Positions 48,682-58,188 of a stretch of DNA of 64,000 nucleotides are shown piece after piece. The DNA lies in NCBI GenBank assembly GCA_963773655.1, contig CAVZBX010000001.1, positions 1,612,001 through 1,676,000 of the forward strand, read 5' to 3'. Source of the DNA: DASSQJ01 sp963773655. GTDB lineage: Bacteria; Actinomycetota; Actinomycetes; Actinomycetales; Dermatophilaceae. The notes below the pieces were generated by a model. It saw only the letters and a list, made by a program, of their open reading frames with translations, did not search any database and was not told the DNA's origin. Numbering within the stretch: position 1 is the first letter of the stretch; the number at the start of each line of letters is the position of its first letter. A program made the position numbers and the translations under genes.

Positions 48682-49704
48682 ATGGAGCTGAGTGTCATCC
48701 GGGACGGGGACGGCCCGCGCGCCGGTCGTCGGGTCGTCGTGACCGGGGGCGCCGGCTTCCTCGGCAGCCACCTGTGCACGCGGCTGCTCGACGACGGCGC
48801 CGACGTGGTGGTCCTGGACAACCTCGTCACCGGCAGTCCCGCCAACCTCTCGCACGTGCTCCCCGACCCCCGGCTGCGTCTGCTCAACTGCGACGTCACC
48901 GACTTCCTCCACGTCCCGGGCCCGGTCGACCTCGTCCTGCACTTCGCCAGCCCCGCCTCCCCCGTCGACTACCTCCGCATCCCGCTCGAGACGCTGAAGG
49001 TGGGCTCGATCGGCACCTGGCACGCCCTCGGCCTGGCCAAGGAGAAGGGGGCCCGGTTCGTCCTCGCCTCCACCTCCGAGGTGTACGGCGACCCCCAGTG
49101 CCACCCGCAGCCGGAGACCTACTGGGGGCACGTGAACCCGATCGGTCCCCGCGGGGTGTACGACGAGGGCAAGCGGTTCGGGGAGGCGATGACCACCGCC
49201 TACCGGGAGCACGAGGGGGTCGACACGGGCATCGTGCGGATCTTCAACACCTACGGGCCGAGGATGCGGCCCCACGACGGTCGCGCCATCCCCACCTTCA
49301 TCCGGCAGGCCCTCCTGGGCGAGCCGCTCACGGTGGCCGGGGACGGCAGCCAGACCCGTTCGGTGTGCTTCGTCGACGACCTGGTCCGCGGGATCCTCGG
49401 CTTCGCCGACACCGACCACCCCGGCCCGGTCAACCTGGGCAACCCCGAGGAGCTCACGGTCCGCCGGATCGCCGAGGACGTCCTCCGGTGCGTGGGGTCG
49501 TCCTCGGCGATCGAGGCCGTCGACCTGCCCGTCGACGACCCCAAGGTCCGGCGACCCGACACCACCCTGGCCCGCACCCTCCTCGGCTGGGAGCCGGCCG
49601 TGCCGTGGGCGACCGGCCTGGAGCGCACCGTGGAGTGGTTCCGTCAGCTCCCCGTGGAGGAGCTCGCCTCCGCGCCGCAGCTGGCGGGGGCCCCCTCGGC
49701 CTGA
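48682..49704 (+). CDS. UDP-glucuronate decarboxylase-like NAD-dependent epimerase
   Basis: A 340-aa extended SDR. The NAD loop is VTGGAGFLGSHLC; ASPASPVDYLRIPLETLKVG and TSEVYGDP precede the catalytic YDEGKRFGEA (YxxxK), and FNTYGPRM follows. This set is characteristic of UDP-glucuronate decarboxylase (UXS), which makes UDP-xylose, more than of dTDP-glucose 4,6-dehydratase. GGAGGAGCGA precedes the ATG. It converges on the glycan operon (60-bp 3' overlap with the GT9 gene), so UDP-xylose may feed that polysaccharide. Confidence 0.85.
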   Translation: MELSVIRDGDGPRAGRRVVVTGGAGFLGSHLCTRLLDDGADVVVLDNLVTGSPANLSHVLPDPRLRLLNCDVTDFLHVPGPVDLVLHFASPASPVDYLRIPLETLKVGSIGTWHALGLAKEKGARFVLASTSEVYGDPQCHPQPETYWGHVNPIGPRGVYDEGKRFGEAMTTAYREHEGVDTGIVRIFNTYGPRMRPHDGRAIPTFIRQALLGEPLTVAGDGSQTRSVCFVDDLVRGILGFADTDHPGPVNLGNPEELTVRRIAEDVLRCVGSSSAIEAVDLPVDDPKVRRPDTTLARTLLGWEPAVPWATGLERTVEWFRQLPVEELASAPQLAGAPSA

Positions 49705-50633
49705 GCCCCGTCGAGGAGCTCGTTCGCCGCGGCGAGCACCTCCTCGACGGTGACGCGTGCCAGCCTCGGGTCGAGGCGGGCGCCGTTGGCGTCGCCGGGC
49801 CGGCCGGACGCCGGCTCCGCGTGCCAGAGCACCCGGTGGAGGTGGGCGTCGATCCGCGGCCCCCAGAGGGCGGGTGACACCGGACCGAAGAGCGTCACCG
49901 AGGGCGTCCCGTAGGCCGTCGCGACGTGGGCGACGCCGGTGTCGGAGGACAGCAGCAGGTCGGAACCGGCGACCAGTGCGGCCAGGGCGGGCAGGTCGTC
50001 GCGCCCGGTCCGGTCCTGCGCCCCCGCGCGCACCAGCGGACGTGCGAGGTCGGCCTCGGCGGCCGTCCCCGTCACCACCACCGGTCTCCCCCGGCCGACC
50101 AGTGCCGCCACCACCTCGGCCCACCGCTCCAGCGGCCACCGGCGCGCCGGGGCCGACGCCCCGGGGTGCACGAGGACTGCGCCGTTCCCGGGCTCCCCGC
50201 CTCCCAGCCGCAGGTCCCGGGGGTCCGCGACCGGGCCGAGGGTCCGCACCAGACGGACCCAGCGGTCGACCTCGTGCTCGTCCTCCCTCCACTCCGGCCC
50301 CGTGACGTGGCCGGCGCCCGGGCAGCGGAAGCCGAGGAGCGCCGCGGCCCCGGTCGCCCGGAGCAGCCGGTGGCTCGCCGGACCGCGGCCGTGGAGGTCC
50401 ACGGCGAGGTCCGGCGCCCGGTCGACGGGCAACGGCTGCGCCAGGCCGGTCGCCGGGACGGTGCCGTCGACGAGGCCGAGGTCGCAGAACCACGTCCCCA
50501 GCGCCGGCGGTGCCGCCAGGAGGATGCGGTGGCCCGGGTACGCCCGCCGGAGCCCGCGCAGCGCGGGGACGGCGGTGAGCAGGTCGCCCAGGCCGAGCGC
50601 CCGGAGGACCAGGACCTCGGGAGCGCCGGTCAC
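49644..50633 (-). CDS. GT9 (heptosyltransferase-like) glycosyltransferase
   Basis: A 329-aa GT-B glycosyltransferase of family 9, which in Gram-negatives adds heptose to lipopolysaccharide cores. It carries LRALGLGDLLTAVPALRGLRR at the N-terminus, VHPGASAPARRWPLERWAEV, and SDTGVAHVATAYGTPSVTLFGP at the donor-binding site (the SDTGxAH motif). The GTG at 50633 overlaps the SDR stop; the 3' end runs 61 nt into the convergent UXS-like gene. It is the last gene of the heptose operon, consistent with use of the activated heptose made by its neighbours. Confidence 0.85.
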   Translation of the reverse strand: MTGAPEVLVLRALGLGDLLTAVPALRGLRRAYPGHRILLAAPPALGTWFCDLGLVDGTVPATGLAQPLPVDRAPDLAVDLHGRGPASHRLLRATGAAALLGFRCPGAGHVTGPEWREDEHEVDRWVRLVRTLGPVADPRDLRLGGGEPGNGAVLVHPGASAPARRWPLERWAEVVAALVGRGRPVVVTGTAAEADLARPLVRAGAQDRTGRDDLPALAALVAGSDLLLSSDTGVAHVATAYGTPSVTLFGPVSPALWGPRIDAHLHRVLWHAEPASGRPGDANGARLDPRLARVTVEEVLAAANELLDGAQAEGAPASCGAEASSSTGS

Positions 50634-51355
50634 GGCCAGGACGGCTCGGTCGAGGTCGCGACGACGAGCTCGCGGATCTCGCAGTCCCCCGGCTGGCTCA
50701 GCACGGTGAGCACGGTCGCCGCGACGTCGGCCGGGTCGTTGAGGGCGGCGTCGGGTCCGGGCTTGTACTGCTCGGTCCGGCCGTCGAAGAACCCGGTGCG
50801 CATCCCGCCGGGCACGAGCATCGTCACCCGCACCCGGCCGGCCAGCTCGATGGCCAGGGCGCGGGTGAAGCCGACGACGCCGAACTTGGAGGCGCAGTAC
50901 GCGGTCGCGTCCCCCGCCGGCCGCAGGCCCAGCGTCGACCCGACGGTGATGACCGTGCCGTGCCGGTCGATCAGGTGCGGCAGCGCAGCGCGCACGACGG
51001 CCGCGGTGCCCAGCAGGTTCACCTTGAGCACACGGTCCCAGGCCTGCGCCTCCACCTCCCCGAGCGGCCCGCAGGCGTCGACCCCCGCGGCGGTGACGAC
51101 CGCGTCGGGCGGGCCCACCCGCTCCACCAGCTCCCCGACCGCCGCCGCGGCGGCGTCGGTGTCGGCGAGGTCGGCGCGCACGTGGGGCACGTCGACCTCC
51201 GGGGCGGCGACGTCGATGACGGCCGGTGTCCCGCCGGCCTTGTCGACGGCCGCGACCACCGCGGCCCCGAGCCCTCGGGCCCCTCCGGTGACGAAGACCG
51301 TGCCGGGGCCCGAGCCGCGGGGGTCGGTGGCGGGACGGTGGGTGGTGTCGCTCAT
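50630..51355 (-). CDS. Short-chain dehydrogenase/reductase
   Basis: A 241-aa classical SDR: VTGGARGLGAAVV, VTAAGVD (NAG-like), GSTLG and YCASKFG (YxxxK), then PGGMRTGFF. In the operon between hldE and a GT9 gene it could act on a sugar intermediate, but it does not look like the HldD epimerase (an extended SDR). GAGGAG lies 8 nt before the ATG at 51355, which overlaps the hldE stop. Confidence 0.82.
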   Translation of the reverse strand: MSDTTHRPATDPRGSGPGTVFVTGGARGLGAAVVAAVDKAGGTPAVIDVAAPEVDVPHVRADLADTDAAAAAVGELVERVGPPDAVVTAAGVDACGPLGEVEAQAWDRVLKVNLLGTAAVVRAALPHLIDRHGTVITVGSTLGLRPAGDATAYCASKFGVVGFTRALAIELAGRVRVTMLVPGGMRTGFFDGRTEQYKPGPDAALNDPADVAATVLTVLSQPGDCEIRELVVATSTEPSWP

Positions 51356-52773
51356 CTGGATGCTCCTCGGGTCGTGGACGAAAGGATGGCGGTCGTCGAC
51401 CGCCCGGACAGGTAGGGAAGGAGGACCGTGCGGCCGCCCCACGAGCGGACCAGCCGGGACTCGGGGAGGTCGGAGCCCTCGTAGTCGCCGCCCTTGACCC
51501 AGATGTCCGGGCGGATCCGGCGCAGCGCCTCGTCGGGGACGTCCTCGTCGAAGACGACGACCGCGTCGACGCAGCGCAGGCCACGCAGGACGGTCGCCCG
51601 GTCCTCGCTGGTGGTCACGGGACGCCCCGGGCCCTTGAGCCGAGCCACCGAGGCGTCGGAGTTCAGCAGGACGACGAGGGCGTCGCCGAGGCCGCGGGCG
51701 GCCTCGAGGGTGGCGACGTGCCCGGCGTGCAGCACGTCGAAGCACCCTCCCGTCGCGACGACGGTGCCACCGCGCTCCCGCACGGCGGTGACGACGTCGA
51801 CCGCCGCGGTCGACGCCTCCGCGCGGGGGGCCGGGCGCCGGCGGTCCGGGCGCCGGCGGTCCGGGGTCGGCCGGTCCGGCGACACCTCCGGTACCCGCCA
51901 GGCCGAGGCGCCGCCGGAGGCGACGAACTCGGCGGCCGACCGCACCGCCTCGCCGACGGCCTCGCTCGCCGTCCGGCCCGCCGCCAGGGCCACCGCGGCG
52001 GCCGCGGTGAAGCTGTCGCCGGCGCCGCAGGGGTCCCCCTCGGCCGGCGCAGCGGGGACGAGCGTCGGCTCCCCCGCGGTGGTGCCCAGCCAGGCGCCCT
52101 GCGCACCGTCGGTGACGGCGACGGCCCGGGCCCCCCAGTGGCGCACCAGCCCCGCCGCCAGGGCGTCACCGGGCTCCCCGTCGGCGCCGAGCCGGGCCCG
52201 GGCCTCGGTGAGGTTGGGGGTGACGAGGGCACAGCCCGGCACCGGCTCCGCGCCCCGCGGGTGCGGGTCCCAGACGACCGGCGCCCTGGGCGCCCGGCGC
52301 CCCAGCAGGCTGCGCAGCTGCGGGTGGGCCGACGTCCCGGCGCCGTAGCACGAGACGACGACCGTGGCCGCGTCGAGGAGCAGGGGCTCCACCTCGTCCG
52401 GGAACGACCCGAGCGGTCGCCCGGAGCCTCCCTGGTCGATCCGGGCGACCGAGTGCGTCCCGACCCGCAGCCGGGTCTTCACCCTGGTGCCGCCGTCGTG
52501 GCCGCCGGCCAGGAGGCGCACGCCGAAGGCCTCGAGCACGCGGCGCAGCAGCCGTCCCTCCTCGTCGTCGGCGACGGGGGCCACCAGCGTGGTCCGGTGC
52601 CCGGCGGCGGCACAGACCAACGCCGTGAGGCCGGCGCCACCGGCACCGACGAGCACCTCGTCGACGTCGACGACGGGCGCCGGGGCGTCGGGGCAGACCC
52701 GCTCGACCCGGCCGTGCACGTCGCGGTCGAGGACCAGGTCCCCGACGACCACGACGTCGTCGACGCCGCTCAC
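51352..52773 (-). CDS. hldE: Bifunctional heptose-7-P kinase / heptose-1-P nucleotidyltransferase
   Basis: A 473-aa two-domain enzyme. Residues about 1-300 form a PfkB/ribokinase kinase with the catalytic GAGDSFTAAAAV; residues about 330-473 form a cytidylyltransferase-like domain with GCFDVLHAGHVATL (HxGH) and KGGDYEG. Together these phosphorylate heptose 7-phosphate at C1 and later transfer a nucleotide to it, as HldE does. A repeated Arg/Pro/Asp linker (DRRRPDRRRP) joins the domains. The GTG at 52773 overlaps the gmhA stop. Confidence 0.9.
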   Translation of the reverse strand: MSGVDDVVVVGDLVLDRDVHGRVERVCPDAPAPVVDVDEVLVGAGGAGLTALVCAAAGHRTTLVAPVADDEEGRLLRRVLEAFGVRLLAGGHDGGTRVKTRLRVGTHSVARIDQGGSGRPLGSFPDEVEPLLLDAATVVVSCYGAGTSAHPQLRSLLGRRAPRAPVVWDPHPRGAEPVPGCALVTPNLTEARARLGADGEPGDALAAGLVRHWGARAVAVTDGAQGAWLGTTAGEPTLVPAAPAEGDPCGAGDSFTAAAAVALAAGRTASEAVGEAVRSAAEFVASGGASAWRVPEVSPDRPTPDRRRPDRRRPAPRAEASTAAVDVVTAVRERGGTVVATGGCFDVLHAGHVATLEAARGLGDALVVLLNSDASVARLKGPGRPVTTSEDRATVLRGLRCVDAVVVFDEDVPDEALRRIRPDIWVKGGDYEGSDLPESRLVRSWGGRTVLLPYLSGRSTTAILSSTTRGASR

Positions 52774-53375
52774 GAGCCCTGCCGGCACACCGGGCCGGCG
52801 CTCATCAGGCCCCGGGAGGCGAGCTCGTCGTCGAGCGCCGCGCAGACGGCGTGGATGGCGACGAGCTGCACCTCCTGGACCGCGGCGGTGCTGGGCGCGT
52901 CGACGACCAGCGTCCGGTCGGCGAGGCCCGCGAGCGGGTTGGGCGCCGGGCCGGTCAGGGCCCAGACCCGAAGGCCCAGCTCGTGGCCGCGCTTGGCCGC
53001 GTGGAGGATGTTGCTGCTCGACCCGCTCGTCGAGAGCAGCACGAGCACGTCACCGGGCCGGCCGTGCGCCTCGACCTGGCGGGCGAAGACCTCCTCGGGT
53101 CCGTAGTCGTTGAGGATCGCGGTCAGGCTCGAGGTCTCCGCGCTCAGGGCGATCCCCGAGAACGGCCGCCGGTCCCGACACCACCGGCCGACGAGCTCGG
53201 CGGTGAGGTGCTGGGCCTCCGCGGCGCTGCCGCCGTTGCCGGCGGCCAGCAGGCGCCCACCACCGGTCAGCACGCCCGCGAGCTCCTCGCCCCAGCCGCG
53301 GACCAGCTCTTCCTGGGCCTCGAGGGAGGCCAGGCCGCGGGCCAGCTCGGCGGCGTGCTCGGCGAGCCAGGACAC
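52770..53375 (-). CDS. gmhA: Sedoheptulose-7-phosphate isomerase-like SIS protein
   Basis: A 201-aa SIS-domain enzyme. GNGGSAAEAQHLTAELVGR and LLSTSGSSSNILHAAKRG are the sugar-phosphate-binding and GmhA-type motifs; QEVQLVAIHAVCAALD contains the conserved Gln/His. It should convert sedoheptulose 7-phosphate to D-glycero-D-manno-heptose 7-phosphate, the first pathway step. The GTG at 53375 is not preceded by a stop of the upstream glycosyltransferase in any frame, so a GT4-GmhA fusion or a lost stop is possible. Confidence 0.88.
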   Translation of the reverse strand: MSWLAEHAAELARGLASLEAQEELVRGWGEELAGVLTGGGRLLAAGNGGSAAEAQHLTAELVGRWCRDRRPFSGIALSAETSSLTAILNDYGPEEVFARQVEAHGRPGDVLVLLSTSGSSSNILHAAKRGHELGLRVWALTGPAPNPLAGLADRTLVVDAPSTAAVQEVQLVAIHAVCAALDDELASRGLMSAGPVCRQGS

Positions 53376-54612
53376 CGAGGCCGCACCGCGCGGCGGTCCG
53401 TCCGCGTGCCGGCGCCGGCGGACCAGCTCGCGCGAGCAGCTCCTCGGTGCCGCGCGCCACGACGTCCCAGTCGAAGCGCTCGACGGCGCGCCGGCGCGCT
53501 CGCTCCCCCATCCGGCGGGCGGACGCGGGGTCCCGGAGCACCGAGGCGACGGCGCGGCCGACGGCCTCGACGTCGCGGGGCGGGACGAGCAGGCCGGTGC
53601 GGCCGTTCTCGACGCTGTCGAGCAGCCCGCCCACCGCCGACCCGACGACGGCCCGCCCGGAGGCGGCTGCCTCGAGCGGCGTGATGCCGAACGGCTCGTA
53701 CCAGGGGACGGCGAGGACGAGGTCGACCGAGCGGTAGACCTCGGGCATGTCCTCGTGCGGCACCTGCCCGACGAGGTGCACCCGGTCCGCGACGCCGACG
53801 TCCTCGGCCACGCGGAGCAGGCGGCGGGCCTCGCCGTCCCGGTCCAGCTCGGCCGCGGGCGGCCCGCCGACGACGACGAGGTCGGCGTCCGGCACCGCGG
53901 TCAGGGCCCGGACCGCGAGGTCGACGCCCTTGCGCTCGACGAGCCGTCCCACGACGAGGAGGCGGCGGCCCCCGCCGTGGCGGCAGGTGCCGGGAGCAGC
54001 CGTCGCCGCGGCGTGAAGTGCTGCGTGTCGACGCCGCACGGCACGACGTCGACGTGCCCGGTGGGCACGCCCATGGCGGCGAGCTCGGCGAGCTCGTCGG
54101 CGCACGTCGCGATGACGAGGTCCACCTCCTCGGCGACCCGGGCCTCGAGCCCGAGCCGCTCGGGCGGGCTGGTGTCGCCCGCGCCCTGGTGCCGTCGCTT
54201 GACCGTGCCGAGGGCGTGGAAGGTCTGCGCCACGGGGACACCGGCCCGCCGGCCGGCCGCCAGCGCGGCCAGCCCGGACATCCAGAAGTGGGCGTGGACG
54301 ACGTCCGGGCGTCCGTGCTCGGCCCAGTCCCGCTCGATGCCCGCGGCGAGGTCGTCGACGTGGGGCAGCAGCTCGTCCTTCGGCACGGGCTCGGCGGGGC
54401 CGGCCGCGACGTTGACGACCGTGACGCCGGACGGCATCCGCACCCGGTCGGGGGCTCGCGGGTCGTCCCGCCGGGTGTACACGCTCGACGGCGTGCCCGA
54501 GCCGGACCAGGCCGGCGGCGAGCTGGGCCACGTGGACGTTCTGTCCGCCGGCGTCCGCCCCACCGAGAGCGGCGAGCGGGCTGGCGTGCTCGGAGACCAT
54601 CGCGATCTTCAC
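53376..54612 (-). pseudogene. GT4 glycosyltransferase, frameshifted, 3' end unresolved
   Basis: A GT-B family 4 transferase of about 400 residues, related to actinobacterial MshA-like enzymes. N-terminal IAMVSEHASPLAALGGADAGG (start GTG 54612, GGAGGTGG ribosome-binding site), middle DVVHAHFWMSGLAALA, and C-terminal LVVGRLVERKGVDLAV plus PWYEPFGITPLEAAASG (E-x7-E donor site). The middle lies in another frame: breaks are near 54485 (one extra G) and near 54003-54020. After the C-terminal helix no stop occurs in any frame before gmhA, so either a third indel removed it or the gene is fused to gmhA. Domain continuity suggests a functional gene with sequence errors. Confidence 0.75.
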
Positions 54613-55594
54613 GGAGCCACCTCCTTGAGGGTGCGGTCCCAGTCGGTGAGGAACCGGTCGAGGGCGAATCGGTCGAGGGCGTGGGCACGGGCGGCCAGGC
54701 CGCGTTCTCGTGCCTCGTCGGGGTCGGCGAGGAGGCGGCGGGCGCTCTCCCGCAGCAGCCCGACGTCGTTGCTCAGGACGCCGGCGGCGGGCGGCACCGA
54801 CTCGGGGGCCGCGGTCGTCGCCAGCGCGAGGACGGGCAGGCCGAGGAACATCGCCTCGACGAGCGAGAGGCCGAGGCTGGTCCACCGGTAGGGGTGGAGG
54901 TAGGCCCGGTGCCGGGCCATCGCCGTGTGCAGCCGGTCCTGCGGGAGGTCGTGGCACCGCGACCGGTCCAGCCCGGGGGCACCGCGCCGCTCGGCGAGCG
55001 CGCCCAGCTCCTCCGTGTTCATGCCGTACACGTGCACGGGCACCGACCCGGCGAGGGCGAGGACCAGGTCGGACCCGGCGACCCGCCACCGCCGCACCGG
55101 GTCGTTGACCGAGACCGCGAGGGCCGGGTCCTCACCGGTGTAGCGGTACCCGGGGTCGGGGATGCCGTGCTCGAGGACCTGGGTGGGGCGTCCGACCGCA
55201 GTCCCAGGCCATCGCGTTGAACGCGGTGACGTGCACCACCGGGACGTCCCGGAGCCGCGGGTCCTCGAGCACCGGGTGCCGGGTCGTGACCGCGCGCGCC
55301 GGGCGGCGTGTTGTGCTCGAGGTAGACGGCCGGAAGGTCACGGCCGACCGTGCGCCCGGTCCACCGCTCGACGAGGTCGACCTCGTGCGGGCGCTGGAGC
55401 ACGACGACGTCGAGCTCCTCGCAGCGCAGCCGCTCCGCGGGGACCTCCCGGGCGGCGTCCGGCCAGGACCAGGACTGCGCGCGGCCGCGCCCGTCCGGGC
55501 CGCGGTCGTCGACGAGGGGCAGCACGTACTCGTGCGGGCCCTGGACCAGCGAGGTCAGGTACGAGCCGTGGACGTGCCAGACGAGCACCTTCAC
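54609..55594 (-). pseudogene. GT4-like glycosyltransferase, two frameshifts
   Basis: A GT-B transferase of about 325 aa. Start GTG 55594 (VLVWHVHGSYLTSLVQG, glycan-biosynthesis GT typical), then ELDVVVLQRPHEVDLVERW and PAVYLEHNTPP in frame one; VLEDPRLRDVPVVHVTAFN in the second; and LEHGIPDPGYRYTGEDPA through YLHPYRWTSLGLSLVEAMFLGLPVLA in the third. The breaks are near 55308 and 55195. The stop overlaps the next GT4 gene (GTGA). As with the neighbours, reading-frame content is preserved across the breaks. Confidence 0.72.
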
Positions 55595-56661
55595 GAGCTC
55601 ACCACCTCGACCGCCGCACGGTGGACCCGGTCGGCGCCTCCGGCGAGCCGCTCGCACGGCGGCGACGACCTCGTCGTCGGTGACCTGCGAGGTGCAGGGG
55701 TGCCCGGGGACCGGGCAGCTGCGGGCTCGGGTCATCCGGCACGGCGCGCCCTGGTCGCCCAGGAGGACGTGGGGCACGCCCCAGGGGCGCCAGCGCCCGG
55801 CCGGGACCGTCGGGGCGTAGACGCTGACGACCGGCGTGCCGACCGCGGCGGCGAGGTGCGCGGGCCCGGTGTTGCCGACGACGACCGCGGCGGCACCACG
55901 GAGCACGCCGGCGAGCTGCGCGAACGGTCGTCCTGCCCGTCAGGTCGGTGCCGCCGGCCGGCGTGACCGCGGCCCCCACCGGCTCCTCCCCCGGCCCGCC
56001 GGTGACGACGACCGGCCGGCCGGCCCGGTCGAGCGCCGCCGCGAACCGGCTCGCCAGGCCGCGCGCCGATCGCGCGGGCCGGGACCGAGGCGGTCGGGTG
56101 CACCACGACGTACCCCTCCGGGAGCCCCTCGGGCACGGGGACGTCGACGACCCGCAGCCGTCCGTCGTCGCCCGGCGGCCGGCGGCGGCCGGTGGCGGCC
56201 ACGAGGTCGCACATCGCCTCTACCTCGTGACCGCCCCCCTCCCCGGGTCGTCGGCGTCGCCCAGGCGACGGTGGCGCACGTCGAGGAGGGCGCCCGGCGC
56301 GGCGTCGCTCGTGCCGGACACGCGCGGCACGCCGGCCCAGCGGGCGAGCAGCGCGACGGGCAGCGGGCTCTGGTGGTAGGAGGTGAAGACGACCACCTCG
56401 TCGTACCTCCCGACCGCAGCCGCCGGAGCAGCCGGTCCAGGGCGGCCGGGTCCGCCGGGGGCGCGGGTCGCCGGCCCACGGGACGTCGGCGACGACGACC
56501 TCGTCGACGGCGGGCAGCAGCCGGGCGGCCGCCTCTCCCGCGCGGGTGACGAGCAGGTCGAGGCGCGAGGCGCCGGGGCGCAGCATCCGCAGGGCGGGCC
56601 CGCAGAGGAGGACGTCGCCCTCGCTGTCCTGGCGGACGGCGAGCACCCGGGGTCCGTGCAC
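55591..56661 (-). pseudogene. GT9 heptosyltransferase-like gene, at least six frame changes
   Basis: A family 9 glycosyltransferase. Fragments in order: RVLAVRQDSEGDVLLCGPAL, VVADVPWAGDP, YDEVVVFTSYHQSPLPVALL, EVEAMCDLVAATG, GYVVVHPTASVPARA, AALDRAGRPVVVTGGPGEE (partly another frame), AVVVGNTGPAHLAAAVGTPVVS and HVLLGDQGAPCRM. The last two are the donor site and C-terminus (NTGPAH). Following these requires six frame changes, the last near 55650. The stop overlaps the downstream GT4 GTG as elsewhere in the operon. The density is unusual and the gene is either a true pseudogene or badly miscalled consensus. Confidence 0.7.
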
Positions 56662-56667
56662 GGTCGC

Positions 56668-58188
56668 TCAGCCACGGCGCCACCCCAGGACCAGGTCGAC
56701 GGCCGAGCGCAGGTCCGACGCGACGACCGGGGGCCGCTCGACCTCCGCGGCCAGGGTGGCCGCGGTCGGGACGAGCACGCTGCGGGCACCCGCAGCCCGG
56801 GCTGCCTCGACGTCGGCGCCGATGTCGCCGATGACGACACACTCCTCGGGCCGCACGCCGAGGTCGGCCGCCGCGGCCCGCACCAGCCCTGCCGCCGGCT
56901 TGCGGCAGCCGCAGCCGTCGTCCGGGGCGTGGGGGCAGACCTGCCACGTGGTGAAGGGACCGAGGAGGCCCTCGATCCTCCGGTTCACCGCGGCCACCTG
57001 CCCGGGGGTGAGCAGCGCACGGCCGATGCCGGACTGGTTGGTGACGACGCCGAGGCGCAGCCCGGCCGCACGGGCCCGGTCCAGTGCCTCGGACGCCCCG
57101 GGCACCGGGTCGACGGCGTCCGGGTCACCGTTGTACGGGACGTCGTGCACAAGGGTCCCGTCGCGGTCGAGGAGCAGCGCGCGGACCGGCGCGGACCACG
57201 GCTGGGCGGACCGGTGCCGCCACGCCCCGCGCAGCCGGTGGACCACCGCCGCGGGCGGGATCGCGACACTGGTCCACAGCATGGTGAGCACCTCGTCGGC
57301 GGTGCGCGGGCCGGGGGCGATCCGGCACCGGGCGAAGTCGGCGACGGCCAGGCCGGCCACCGCGGCCGAGCCGAGCGCGACCGCCCGTGCCGCCCGGCTG
57401 CGACGGCTCGCGGGGGCGCACGCGAGCGCGAGGCCCTCGGCGACGACGGTGGCGACGTGCCAGCCCAGCCGTCCGGACCCCGTCTCGGCCCGCTGCCGCC
57501 AGCGCCGGCCGTGCAGGCGCCGCATCAGCGCGTCGTCGGCGTTGCCGCGCTGGACGTCCACGCTGACCGCACGGCCGGCGGGGCGCACCGGGTGCAGGAC
57601 GGTCCGGTCGCCGACGACGAGCTCCCAGCCGGCGTCCCGGACGCGCAGCGCGAGGTCGGCGTCCTCCCGGAACGCCCGGGGGAACCGCTCGTCGAAGCCC
57701 TCGACCTCGAGCAGGGCCGTGCGCCGGTAGGCCATGTCGGCCGTGGCCCAGCGGGCGTGCTGGAGCCCGGCCGTGGAGCGTTCCCAGTCGGTCGGACGCC
57801 GGCTGGCCGTGGGCACCGACACCCGCCCCTGGACGCCGCCCGTCGTGGCGTCGACGGCGCGCAGGTCGGCCGCCAGCGCCCGCGGCCAGCCCTTCGGCAC
57901 CAGCACGTCGTCGTCGAGGAAGACCACCCACTCGGTGCGGAGCTGCCGCCAGCCGAGGTTCCGTGCCGCCGCCGGGCCGCGGCCACCGCTGCGGACCACG
58001 CGCAGGGAGAGGCCCCCGGCGAGGTCGGGCAGGTCCAGGGTCCCGGGGTCGCCGGGGCGGTCGTCGACGACGACCACCTCCCGCGGGGACGGCCCGTCCG
58101 CCACCGCGTCGGCGAGCCCGCTCAGCAGCGCGGCGAGGCTCGGCCGGCCCACGGTGGGCACGACGACGGCCCAGTCGGAAGCGCTCAC
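56668..58188 (-). CDS. GT2 glycosyltransferase fused to a GmhB-type HAD phosphatase
   Basis: A 506-aa fusion. Residues 1-230 are a GT2 domain: VVVPTVGRPSLAALLSG, VVVDDRPGD, FLDDDVLVP (the DxD region), FDERFPRAFREDADLALR. Residues about 336-500 are a HAD domain with LLLDRDGTLV (nucleophile Asp and DxDGT), VTNQSGIGR, a zinc-binding CPHAPDDGCGCRKP, and VIGDIGADVEAA. The zinc-loop type marks heptose-1,7-bisphosphate phosphatase (GmhB). Fusing the pathway phosphatase to a glycosyltransferase couples precursor synthesis to glycan assembly. GTG 58188 overlaps the carbamoyltransferase stop (GTGA). Confidence 0.9.
   Translation of the reverse strand: MSASDWAVVVPTVGRPSLAALLSGLADAVADGPSPREVVVVDDRPGDPGTLDLPDLAGGLSLRVVRSGGRGPAAARNLGWRQLRTEWVVFLDDDVLVPKGWPRALAADLRAVDATTGGVQGRVSVPTASRRPTDWERSTAGLQHARWATADMAYRRTALLEVEGFDERFPRAFREDADLALRVRDAGWELVVGDRTVLHPVRPAGRAVSVDVQRGNADDALMRRLHGRRWRQRAETGSGRLGWHVATVVAEGLALACAPASRRSRAARAVALGSAAVAGLAVADFARCRIAPGPRTADEVLTMLWTSVAIPPAAVVHRLRGAWRHRSAQPWSAPVRALLLDRDGTLVHDVPYNGDPDAVDPVPGASEALDRARAAGLRLGVVTNQSGIGRALLTPGQVAAVNRRIEGLLGPFTTWQVCPHAPDDGCGCRKPAAGLVRAAAADLGVRPEECVVIGDIGADVEAARAAGARSVLVPTAATLAAEVERPPVVASDLRSAVDLVLGWRRG

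Noticed and set aside
49644..51584. A 646-aa protein containing GT9 plus SDR
   Set aside because: The upstream part reads the SDR/hldE genes in the wrong frame; the GT9 begins at the GTG overlapping the SDR stop.
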